From: an uncultured Gemmatimonadales bacterium
GTDB taxonomy: Bacteria; Gemmatimonadota; Gemmatimonadetes; Palauibacterales; Palauibacteraceae
Direction: 5' to 3'
DNA: 32,806 nucleotides
NCBI GenBank assembly: GCA_947259585.1
Contig: CAMYMV010000019.1
Coordinates: 1 to 32,806 of the forward strand
Part shown: in pieces, positions 7,085 to 13,916 of the stretch
Position numbering within the stretch: the stretch's first letter is position 1
How the letters are laid out: each line of letters starts with the position of its first letter
The notes under the pieces: generated by a model
The model's input: the letters and a program-made list of their open reading frames with translations, nothing else
What the model was told of the DNA's origin: nothing
Databases searched by the model: none
Program-made: the position numbers and the translations under genes

Positions 7085-8869
7085 TTATTCCGGTCTCGCC
7101 TCCGTCGGCTCGAGCGCGAGCGTCCCCTCCCGCCGTGCCGCCAGCAGTCGCCGCACGGCAGCGACCGCCTCGAACAGGAGCCAGAGCTCGAGCACGAAGA
7201 TAGCGCCGCCGACCACGAGGAGAAGCGTCTGGCTCTCGCTCCGGTACCTGATGAGGTTGAGGACCATCGCCCAGGTCGTCATGAGGAGGACGAAGCTCAT
7301 CGGCACGACCGTGACCCAGGCCGGCCGCCGCAGCCTGAGCAGGAAGAGGCTGACGATGAGGAGCGTGAGTCCCGCGAGCAACTGGTTCGTGGTCCCGAAC
7401 AGGGGCCAGATCCGCATCCCACCTGCCCCCCGGTCCAGGCCCAGGGCGAGGAGGGCGGAGCTGCCGACGGCCACGAGGGTCGCCAGCCAACGATTCTGGA
7501 GCACCTTCACGCGGTACTGCACGCCCAGCTCGCCGATGATGTAGCGCTGGAGCCGAACGCTGGTGTCGAGGCTGGTGGCCGCGAAACTGATCACGATCAC
7601 CGCCGCGAAGATCGTGGCGACGGTATGCGGAATGCCAAGGCCCTCGGCGATGACGCCCACCCCGTTGACGAACGCCGTCGTCGCGCCGGCCGAGGCGCTG
7701 GCCCACGAGCCGTAGTGCTCGTGCCAGCCGTCGAGCCCTACGAACAGGGCGAAGCCGGCCGTCGTGGCGATGATCGAGGTGACCGCCAGCGTGCCCTCCC
7801 CGAGCGCTCCGCCGTAGCCCACGTACCTGGCGTCCGTCTGCTTGGCGAGCTGCTTCGAGGAGGTGCCAGAGCCCACCAGTCCGTGGAAGCCGCTGATCGC
7901 CCCGCAGGCGATCGTGATGAACAGAAGAGGGAGCCAGTTCGGCGCATCGGCTGGCAGGCTCAGGTTGATGGCGGGGGCGACGACGCGCGGGTTGGCGACG
8001 AACACGCCCGCCGCAATCAGCGCCAGGGCGACGAAGAGCTGGTGGCCGTTCACATAGTCACGGGGCTGGAGCAGCAGCCACACCGGGAGGACGCTGGCAA
8101 AGAACGTGTAGACGAACAGGACCACGATCCAGCCCACTCGCTGGCCATCCGCCCGGGCCGCCTCCGCTGCCAGCCCCGCGTCGCCACCGGCCGCCTGCAT
8201 CTCCGCCGCGGTGGGGCCGAAGCCGATCATGTCCGGCAGCTCGAAGGGCACGTACTGCCCGAACCAGATGAGCGCGTAGAGGATCAGCAGAGCCGCAATA
8301 GAAGGAACCAGGATGCCGGCACCGGTCCGGTAGATCAGGAATCCCACGACCAACGCCACGGCCAGCGACCCCCAGACCGGAAGCACCGCGCCGGGATTGC
8401 TCATGAACAGGTTGGCGATGATCACCGCGAAGACCGCGTTGACCATCAGGAGCAGGAAGAAGATCACGAACAGGAAGAGCACTCGCGCCCGCTCGCCGAT
8501 GATCGACTGCGTCAGCGTGCCTATCGAGTTGCCCTTGTGACGCGTGGAGATCCACAGGGCTGCGAAGTCGTGCACCGCCCCTGCGAACACCGTCCCGAGC
8601 ACGACCCAGAGGAAGGCGGGAAGCCAGCCCCAGATCACCGCGATCGCAGGACCCACGATCGGCGCCGCTCCCGCCACCGAGGTGAAGTGGTGGCCGAACA
8701 GCACGTGCTTGTTGGTCGGCACGTAGTCGACGCCGTCCTCGAACTGATGGGCCGGCGTGACGAAGTCGGGATCCAGCTGGTATATGCGCCGGGCGATGTA
8801 GCGCGAGTAGACGAGGTAGCCGGTCACAAAGGCCGAGACGCCGACGACGAGCAGGACGATGGCGCTCAC
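7085..8869 (-). CDS. cstA: CstA-family carbon starvation protein / pyruvate transporter
   Basis: A 594-residue polytopic membrane protein of the CstA/BtsT family, peptide or pyruvate-proton symporters of the inner membrane. It shows family blocks GHHFTSVAGAAPIVGPAIAV (about 59-78), GAVHDFAALWISTRHKGNSI, GAISGFHGLVGSGTSSKQLA, and a late LFGTTNQLLAGL segment. About 14-16 hydrophobic stretches are visible. It is shorter than E. coli CstA (about 700 residues) but matches the shorter family form. Start is GTG with GGGAGAGCTCGGC upstream. It lies 12 bases after the ArsA-type ATPase stop and 18 before the NmrA-type reductase, implying one transcript. The exact substrate cannot be read from sequence. 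Confidence 0.95.
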   Translation of the reverse strand: MSAIVLLVVGVSAFVTGYLVYSRYIARRIYQLDPDFVTPAHQFEDGVDYVPTNKHVLFGHHFTSVAGAAPIVGPAIAVIWGWLPAFLWVVLGTVFAGAVHDFAALWISTRHKGNSIGTLTQSIIGERARVLFLFVIFFLLLMVNAVFAVIIANLFMSNPGAVLPVWGSLAVALVVGFLIYRTGAGILVPSIAALLILYALIWFGQYVPFELPDMIGFGPTAAEMQAAGGDAGLAAEAARADGQRVGWIVVLFVYTFFASVLPVWLLLQPRDYVNGHQLFVALALIAAGVFVANPRVVAPAINLSLPADAPNWLPLLFITIACGAISGFHGLVGSGTSSKQLAKQTDARYVGYGGALGEGTLAVTSIIATTAGFALFVGLDGWHEHYGSWASASAGATTAFVNGVGVIAEGLGIPHTVATIFAAVIVISFAATSLDTSVRLQRYIIGELGVQYRVKVLQNRWLATLVAVGSSALLALGLDRGAGGMRIWPLFGTTNQLLAGLTLLIVSLFLLRLRRPAWVTVVPMSFVLLMTTWAMVLNLIRYRSESQTLLLVVGGAIFVLELWLLFEAVAAVRRLLAARREGTLALEPTEARPE

Positions 8870-8881
8870 GCCGAGCTCTCC

Positions 8882-9886
8882 CTAACCACCGGTCTTCACG
8901 TCGATGCTTACCTCATGCGTCTTGTTAGGTAACATGCCGTAAGCGTCCCATATAGAGTAACCTAACTCTCGCAACGAATCGGTGCCGACAGGATCTTCCT
9001 CCCGCATCGGCACGCGCCAGAGCGGCCACTCCCCCAGATCCTGCTGGATCTTCCCCAGATACTTTGCCTCCCGGGCCTTCCGCCGGTCCGCGAAGTCGCC
9101 GGAAAGATCGTCCGGCAACACCTGATTGACCAGAATCCCGGCCACGGGGATGCCGTGCTTGTCGAGCGCCTGCGCCGCCCGTGCCGTCTCCCAGATCGGG
9201 AGGCGTTCCGGCAGCACCACGAAGACGAACGCCGTCTGCTCGGCGTCGACGAGCACTCCGCGGGCTCTGAGAAAACGGGCGCGACGCTCCTCGAGAGCTT
9301 GGAGGACGGGATCGTCATCCGACGCTGCCTCTCCGGCCGCGGCCCCTGCCACGTTCCTCCACATCCGGCCCGCGGCGGTCAACTTGCGGCGTCGGCCGAT
9401 CAAGCCGGTGACCCAGGCGGACATCTGCTCCGGAAGCGAGAGGAGCTGCAGGGTTTGACCGGTCGGCGCGGTGTCGAAGACGACCCGGTCGAACTCCCTG
9501 CCCTCCTGCTCGAGAACGCGGGTGAAGCGCTCGAACAGGGCCGCTTCCGTCGCTCCGGGCGAGGCGCGGGCGATGTCGATCTGGCGCTCGACCTCCGCCA
9601 CCAGGCGTGGCGCCACCGACTCGGCGATCCGGTCCTTGACGTCCGCTATGTACCGATCCGCCTCTCGCTCCGGGTCGAGCTCCATCGCCCAGCAGTCGGC
9701 GACCACGGGTATCGGCTCGGGGCCCAGATCGGCCCTGAGGATGTCGCTGGTGGAATGCGCCGGGTCGGTCGACACGAGCAGCGTGCGGAGCCGCCGGTCC
9801 GCCAAGGTCAGCGCCGTGGCGGAGGCGAGGGTGGTCTTCCCGACCCCGCCCTTTCCCCCGAAGAAGAGGAGCCTGCGGCTCAGCAA
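8882..9886 (-). CDS. ArsA-type (Get3-like) P-loop ATPase
   Basis: A 334-residue ATPase of the ArsA/Get3 SIMIBI class. The deviant P-loop GGKGGVGKTT is at about residues 10-19, then STDPAHSTSD, FDTAPTGQTLQLLSLPEQM, a helical lid region, FVVLPERLPIWETARA and LVNQVLP. There is no arsenite-transport gene nearby, so arsenic resistance is not supported. The start chosen is TTG, whose bases overlap the stop of the preceding gene (TTGCTGA) and which follows GGAGGGGG; an in-frame GTG at 9937 would add 17 Gly/Asp-rich residues and overlap the upstream gene by 58 bases. The last roughly 25 codons are AT-rich and use TTA and ATA, unlike the rest. The partner is the upstream CC-terminal protein. Confidence 0.92.
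   Translation of the reverse strand: MLSRRLLFFGGKGGVGKTTLASATALTLADRRLRTLLVSTDPAHSTSDILRADLGPEPIPVVADCWAMELDPEREADRYIADVKDRIAESVAPRLVAEVERQIDIARASPGATEAALFERFTRVLEQEGREFDRVVFDTAPTGQTLQLLSLPEQMSAWVTGLIGRRRKLTAAGRMWRNVAGAAAGEAASDDDPVLQALEERRARFLRARGVLVDAEQTAFVFVVLPERLPIWETARAAQALDKHGIPVAGILVNQVLPDDLSGDFADRRKAREAKYLGKIQQDLGEWPLWRVPMREEDPVGTDSLRELGYSIWDAYGMLPNKTHEVSIDVKTGG
8924..8966. repeat. Imperfect inverted repeat in AT-rich 3' end of the ArsA-type gene
   Basis: GTTAGGTAAC and GTAACCTAAC form a 9-of-10 inverted repeat with a 23-base loop. It lies inside the last codons of the ATPase gene, just before the cstA-like start, in a locally AT-rich patch. It might be an RNA hairpin between the two genes or part of an internal promoter region. 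Function unknown. Confidence 0.4.
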
Positions 9887-10194
9887 CAGCGAAATCCCCC
9901 CTCCGGGGCCGTCTCCATCCCCATCCGGAGATGCCACTCGTGGAAGCTCTCGATGAGCTCCGGATAGAGCTCCAGGAGATAGAACTGGGTCGGGTTCGGG
10001 ACGCCGAGCAGGTCCGAGAAGCCGGCGAGGAGAAAGAGATCGCGCTGCCTGAGGTACTCGCGGTGGATCTCGGCCCGGTAGGGCGCGATGTACATCCCCT
10101 CGTAGATCTCGCGCGCGCTGCGGAACCGGCCCCGAAGGGCCTCCCAGACGCGACGCAGAGGGCTCGGCGCTTCTTCGCTCGGCTTCACGCTCAT
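9880..10194 (-). CDS. Small Cys-Cys-terminal protein, cory-CC-star-like
   Basis: A 104-residue soluble protein with a basic helical N-terminus, a central YRAEIHREYLRQRDLFLL stretch, then LLGVPNPTQFYLLELYPE and FHEWHLRMGMETAPEGGFR, ending in Cys103-Cys104 right at the stop. From memory this matches the family NCBI calls cory-CC-star protein, defined by the terminal Cys-Cys and found beside ArsA-type ATPases; no search was run. The terminal vicinal cysteines could bind a metal or metalloid, or be a client signal for the ATPase; that is inference. The stop overlaps the proposed TTG start of the ATPase. ATG is preferred over an upstream TTG because GGTGGGG precedes it. Confidence 0.85.
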   Translation of the reverse strand: MSVKPSEEAPSPLRRVWEALRGRFRSAREIYEGMYIAPYRAEIHREYLRQRDLFLLAGFSDLLGVPNPTQFYLLELYPELIESFHEWHLRMGMETAPEGGFRCC

Positions 10195-10245
10195 GTCATC
10201 CCCACCATCGCAGGATCGCAATCCTCTGCTCGCGCATCATGCCGG

Positions 10246-10713
10246 TCAGCGCTCCCCACGGCGAATCGCGCCGGCCTCGATCAGGTGATCGCGGAGACGC
10301 TCGATGCGCCGCCGGTTCACTCCGAAGTCGGAGCTTCCCAGGCGTGAGGCCGAGCGCACCGCGATGATGCCCTCCTCGGATCGGAGGTGGAACTCCGCAT
10401 CGTCGACGAAGCGAAACACGAGGCTCGTCGCCTCGGCGTGGATGTAGTCGGCAGTCTGGGTGACGATGCGGATACGGGTTGTCGACGAGAGGACGTCCTG
10501 AAGGGCATTCCAAGCCGCCTTTGGGTCCGTCGCCAGGCCATAGGGCTCGATTCGGTGCCCGGAATCCCGATCGTCGCTGCACACACAGTTCGGGGTGGGC
10601 GGGCAGGCCGCCAGGCGTGAATCGGTGACGCCGAGGGTGTCGGGCCGGGACCCGCTGCAGCCGACCGCCAAGCAGACGGCCAGGAGGGCGCCGATCCTCA
10701 TCGCCTCATGCAT
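10246..10713 (-). CDS. DUF1499 family lipoprotein
   Basis: A 155-residue protein with a lipoprotein-type signal (AMRIGALLAVCLAVGC) and Cys19 as the likely lipidated residue (AVGC box). The mature part matches DUF1499: CPPTPNCVCSDD near the start, PKAAWNALQDVLSS, TADYIHAEATSLVFRFVDDAEF and IAVRSASRLGSSDFGVNRRRIERLR. DUF1499 proteins occur in many bacteria and chloroplasts, with no established reaction. The ATG chosen follows GGTGGCGAG; another ATG four codons later (MRIGALL) is nearly as good. It lies 39 bases after the upstream membrane-protein gene and 51 before the CC-terminal gene. A short imperfect hairpin (AGGAT/ATCCT) occupies the latter gap. Confidence 0.88.
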   Translation of the reverse strand: MHEAMRIGALLAVCLAVGCSGSRPDTLGVTDSRLAACPPTPNCVCSDDRDSGHRIEPYGLATDPKAAWNALQDVLSSTTRIRIVTQTADYIHAEATSLVFRFVDDAEFHLRSEEGIIAVRSASRLGSSDFGVNRRRIERLRDHLIEAGAIRRGER

Positions 10714-10752
10714 CTCGCCACCCAAAGCGTACGGTTCGGGACGACGATGGGC

Positions 10753-11172
10753 CTAAAGAAGGCGCTTTACCAGAAACACGGGCGAGAATGGCGCTAGCCG
10801 CACGTCACAGGTGCCGCCCGTCAAAGGCTCGAACACCACGTCCATGTGATACATGTCGCCCTCTACGTAGGCGCGGCAGAGCTCCGTAGCGCCCACGCTC
10901 ACGGAGAGCGAGGCGTCTCCGCAGCTGGGGAACAGCCGAAACCGCGATCCACCCGAGTCCAGCGCTCCCAGGGAGAAGGACTCTTCGCAGACGGTGAAAC
11001 GCACATCGGCCAGCGGCTCGTCGGAGCGGTTCTCGACGAACAGCGTCGACCGGCTCAGCCAAAGGAGGTTCGGCGCAGCGAGCAGCAGGATCAGGCCCAT
11101 TGCGAGCCCGAGGACCCACCAGACAGCCTCTCCCGCTTCCCCGCTCGCGCCTCGATCGTCGGCTTCGCTCAC
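10753..11172 (-). CDS. Single-pass membrane protein with Cys-rich external domain, unknown
   Basis: A 139-residue protein not recognised from any family. A short acidic N-terminus is followed by one membrane helix (about 16-38, AVWWVLGLAMGLILLLAA), then a beta-rich domain of about 95 residues with four cysteines (contexts TVCEES, FPSCGD, ELCRAY, GTCDV) that could form two disulfides outside the cytoplasm. The start is GTG, overlapping the upstream stop by four bases (GTGA), a classical coupling signal; longer in-frame starts lie inside the neighbour and give Arg-rich nonsense. The FVENRSDEPLADVRFTVCEES stretch resembles immunoglobulin-like beta domains in form only. Its place in the overlapping chain suggests joint work with the two exported proteins before it. 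Confidence 0.75.
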   Translation of the reverse strand: MSEADDRGASGEAGEAVWWVLGLAMGLILLLAAPNLLWLSRSTLFVENRSDEPLADVRFTVCEESFSLGALDSGGSRFRLFPSCGDASLSVSVGATELCRAYVEGDMYHMDVVFEPLTGGTCDVRLAPFSPVFLVKRLL

Positions 11173-11627
11173 GGACTCACCCGCGCGAGCTCGAAGAACA
11201 CGCCCTCCCAGACCGTCAGCAGCGAGCCGTCGGCTCGGATGATGAGAAGCGAGCCGGGGCCGGGCCCTGCGGCGCAACCCACATCGACGACGTGCACGGG
11301 ATCGGTCAGATCGAGGAGGGCGGGATCGAGCCGGTACTCGGAGCCGAAGTCCGCCAGCTCGACGTCGCGTTCATCGTAGGCGGGCGGGCGGCACCCTCGA
11401 TCCCCGAAACGGGCCTCGCCCTCTGAGAAGAAGGCTTCGGTCCCCACCAGAGCCTGCGACTCCTCCGCCGACAGCGCATGGAAGCCGGGCATGTCGAAGC
11501 CGATGACCTCCCAGCGACCGAAGTATCCGGGCTCGGGCCCGGACTCCGCCGGACTACACGCCAACGACGTTACGACGGCGGCTAGACCCACCGCGGCCGC
11601 GACCGTCGGGAGCCCGGATCTAGCCAT
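11169..11627 (-). CDS. Exported putative lipoprotein, unknown
   Basis: A 152-residue protein with an N-terminal signal (residues 1-23) ending SLAC. Cys24 may be lipidated, although the box is not canonical because Ser sits at -3. The mature part has GYFGRWEVIGFDMPG, resembling the start of lipocalin-like or META-type domains, and later VHVVDVGCAAGPGPG and LLIIRADGSLLTVWEGVFFELARV, which read as beta strands. No family is assigned. The start ATG shares one base with the upstream stop (TGATG); its own stop overlaps the next start (GTGA). This double overlap supports both the frame and the start choice. Confidence 0.78.
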   Translation of the reverse strand: MARSGLPTVAAAVGLAAVVTSLACSPAESGPEPGYFGRWEVIGFDMPGFHALSAEESQALVGTEAFFSEGEARFGDRGCRPPAYDERDVELADFGSEYRLDPALLDLTDPVHVVDVGCAAGPGPGSLLIIRADGSLLTVWEGVFFELARVSP

Positions 11628-12262
11628 CAACCGCACGCGTCATAGCCGCGGACCGGTATGCCGCGCTTCATCTCGAGCCACCCCTCGCGGCCGTCGTTCG
11701 TCCGTATCCTCACCCACCATTCGGTGACCGGATCGGCCTCTGCCCAGGCCGGCATGTCGATCCCGGGCGGATCGTCCGGCGAGCCCCAGAACGCCTCCAC
11801 CTCCCAGGTCGATCCGTCCACCCAGAGGTTGAAGAATCCCTCACCCAGGTAATCCAGAGCATACACGGTATCACCAGGAGCGAACCGAAGGCTGTCGAGG
11901 CCGGTCTCGCCCGGCCGCAACGCGAGGGCGGCATGCGGTCGTCGAACCACGACCACGCCTGGTTCGAGCACGTGCACCTCGCCCGTGACCGCGACTAACA
12001 GCTGCCCGTCGGCCAGGGAGAAGAGCGTGTCGCGATCGGATCTCCGCTCGGCGAAGACCGGTACCTCGTCCAGCGCCATCCACGCGCCATAGACGCAGCA
12101 CTCGCCGGGACAGGCTCCCTCCTGGACCAGCGGGAAGTTCAGATCATCCTGGCCTCGGAGCGTAGCGGGCGTCACGAGCATCACGACCGCCACCAGCATC
12201 ACGCGCGCTTTCGCTCGGCCGGGCCCGCACCGCGACCACCGGGACCACCGGTAACGGCCCAT
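11627..12262 (-). CDS. Secreted SH3b-like protein, unknown
   Basis: A 211-residue exported protein. Its Arg/Trp-rich N-terminus and hydrophobic core (VMLVAVVMLV, about 21-30) end at LRGQDD, a probable signal-peptidase site. The mature part has CPGECC (Cys51, 55, 56) and one more Cys next to the C-terminus, which suggests disulfides. Residues about 125-195 look like a bacterial SH3 domain, with GDTVYALDYLGEGFFNLWVDG and EWWVRIRTNDGREGWLEM as the typical ending strands. Such domains usually bind peptides or cell wall. The start ATG overlaps the SDR stop by one base (TGATG). The SH3 call is from pattern only, and the function is unknown. Confidence 0.75.
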   Translation of the reverse strand: MGRYRWSRWSRCGPGRAKARVMLVAVVMLVTPATLRGQDDLNFPLVQEGACPGECCVYGAWMALDEVPVFAERRSDRDTLFSLADGQLLVAVTGEVHVLEPGVVVVRRPHAALALRPGETGLDSLRFAPGDTVYALDYLGEGFFNLWVDGSTWEVEAFWGSPDDPPGIDMPAWAEADPVTEWWVRIRTNDGREGWLEMKRGIPVRGYDACG

Positions 12263-13128
12263 CACGCGGCCATCACCGTCATGCCCGTCAGCCGGGCGCT
12301 CTCGTTCCACAGCTTCTCAGCCAGCTCCTGATCGTAGGCCTGATCGACCGCCTTCGACTCCTCCTCGACATGAAAGTACCGGCCGTCCACATCGGCTGCC
12401 TCGGAACCGAAGGCCAGGCGGCACACCGCCTTGCCGCCCGTCGAAGGCCGCTTCATGAAGGGCTTGAAGACCCGCATCATCAGGCTCAACGGGTTGAGGT
12501 TCTGGTTCCAGATGCGCGTCGCGAGCACGCCCGGATGCAGGGCAGCCGCCGTAAGGCCGGCCCGACCCATTCTCCGCGAGAGCTCGAAGGCGAACAACAC
12601 GTTTGCCAGCTTGGAGTCCGCGTAGGCCTGAAGACCCTTGAAAGGGATACGTCCCGTCAGGATGTCGTCCAGGGGGGCGCGCTTAAGGTCGCCGCTGCGG
12701 TGGCCGTCCGAGCTGACGCTGATCACGCGCCCGCCAGCCTCGGTCAGCTGCTCCATAAGCAGATGAGTCAGGGCAAAATGGCCCAGGTGATTGACGCCCA
12801 TCGTCATCTCGAAGCCGTCCTCCGTCATCTCGCGCCGGGCCCGGTAGACGCCGGCATTGTTGACGAGCACATCCACGGACCCGAGCCCAGCCAGCCGAGA
12901 CGCAAGCTCCCGCAGCGAGCCGAGAGATGAGAGGTCGGCCACTTCGAGCCGGACCCGGGGGTCGGGGCTCTGCTTACTGACCTCCTCCAGCGCCGCGCGG
13001 CCCCGCTGCTCGCTTCGGCAGACCATGACGACCGAAGCACCGGCGGCGGCCAGAAGCTCGGCGGCGGATCGGCCGACGCCGGAGTTGGCGCCGGTCACCA
13101 CGGCCCGCAGATCGGCGGTATCCTTCAT
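12262..13128 (-). CDS. SDR-family oxidoreductase (retinol dehydrogenase-like)
   Basis: A 288-residue classical short-chain dehydrogenase. The cofactor loop TGANSGVG is at 12-19 and CRSEQRG follows strand 2, where the Arg suggests NADP(H). NNAG is at 90-93, the catalytic Ser lies in VISVSS (about 139-140), and Tyr169-x3-Lys173 is in YADSK. The layout is like retinol dehydrogenase / WW-domain oxidoreductase homologues of bacteria, whose true substrates are mostly unknown. The start ATG overlaps the upstream hydrolase stop by four bases (ATGA), and the stop overlaps the next start (TGATG). It is the only clear cytoplasmic enzyme among exported proteins in this stretch of the operon. Confidence 0.93.
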   Translation of the reverse strand: MKDTADLRAVVTGANSGVGRSAAELLAAAGASVVMVCRSEQRGRAALEEVSKQSPDPRVRLEVADLSSLGSLRELASRLAGLGSVDVLVNNAGVYRARREMTEDGFEMTMGVNHLGHFALTHLLMEQLTEAGGRVISVSSDGHRSGDLKRAPLDDILTGRIPFKGLQAYADSKLANVLFAFELSRRMGRAGLTAAALHPGVLATRIWNQNLNPLSLMMRVFKPFMKRPSTGGKAVCRLAFGSEAADVDGRYFHVEEESKAVDQAYDQELAEKLWNESARLTGMTVMAA

Positions 13129-13910
13129 CCGCGACACGCCTCGGACGCATCGCCGGCATTCGTCACCGCGGCAGCCTCCTGCAGCAGGGTCGCGGTCTCT
13201 TTATCGAGCTTCAGGTCCGGCGCGTACCCCGAATCCAACTCGAGGCTGGCGGGAAGTCCTCTGGGATCAGAGCCGGTCAGCCGCCCATGGATAACGAGCG
13301 CCGCAAGGTAGGTAGCGGCCGGGCTCGGATGAAAAGCGTCCGGACCGTACAGGGTAAGATCCGGATCACGGCACCAGGCCTCTAGCCACGCGTCGCCAAC
13401 GGGAAACAGCAGGCCGTCCGTGGAGTCGGCGGCCATCGCGTAGGACTCGCTCACACCCTCGAAGTCGTAGCGGCGCGCGTTTGTGGGCCACACCATGTAG
13501 AAGCCGACGCGAGCTCCGGCGTCTCGGGCTTTCTCCGCGAATCGGTTCGAGTACTCGAGCAGCGACGGTCGGCCTTCCGTCGCCGACGGTCCCTGCTGCA
13601 GCACGATCACGTCCCACTCGCCTTGTCTTATCTCCGCGCGAGCGACGCCGCCTCGCCAGTGGTCCTCCAATCCGAACCCCGGTTGAGAGAGCGAAGCCAC
13701 CCGCGCCTGCTCCAGGCCGCCGGCCCTCAGGAGCGCTTCCAGCATCGCGGGCAGATCGTTCCAGATCGTGAGGCTATTGCCCACGAAGAGCACGGAGATC
13801 TCTTTCGGCGCCTCCTGGCGGGGGATCCAAGCCCCTGACGCCCCTCCCGCTACGGCAGCCGTGGAGATAGTAGCGATGAGAAGGACTCGTGAAGACTTCC
13901 GGTATGGCAA
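13125..13910 (-). CDS. Exported SGNH/GDSL-fold hydrolase
   Basis: A 261-residue exported hydrolase. Residues 1-26 form a signal peptide (LLIATISTAAVAGGASGA). Block I is GNSLT (44-48) with Ser46 as likely nucleophile, block III is seen in VIVLQQGPS, and block V is Asp191-Ala-Phe-His194. A complete Ser-Asp-His set is therefore present, and the protein should act as an esterase, lipase or deacetylase in the periplasm; the substrate is unknown. The start is TTG (no ATG is available before the signal peptide), six bases after the formiminotransferase stop, with GAAGGG overlapping that stop region. It may therefore be translated by re-initiation. Confidence 0.86.
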   Translation of the reverse strand: MPYRKSSRVLLIATISTAAVAGGASGAWIPRQEAPKEISVLFVGNSLTIWNDLPAMLEALLRAGGLEQARVASLSQPGFGLEDHWRGGVARAEIRQGEWDVIVLQQGPSATEGRPSLLEYSNRFAEKARDAGARVGFYMVWPTNARRYDFEGVSESYAMAADSTDGLLFPVGDAWLEAWCRDPDLTLYGPDAFHPSPAATYLAALVIHGRLTGSDPRGLPASLELDSGYAPDLKLDKETATLLQEAAAVTNAGDASEACRG

Positions 13911-13916
13911 ATGGCT

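Noticed and set aside
6695..8932. A 745-residue plus-strand open frame
   Set aside because: Antisense to the cstA-like and NmrA-type genes, which have clear family motifs and ribosome sites; it has no motif of its own.
8924..8966. TTAGGT/ACCTAA inverted repeat as a second DtxR-type operator
   Set aside because: The half-sites are separated by more than 20 bases and lie inside a coding end; the spacing does not fit the 6-base centre of the feo operator.
8882..9886. Arsenic resistance role for the ArsA-type ATPase
   Set aside because: No arsB, arsC, acr3 or arsR-like gene is nearby; the partner is the CC-terminal protein.
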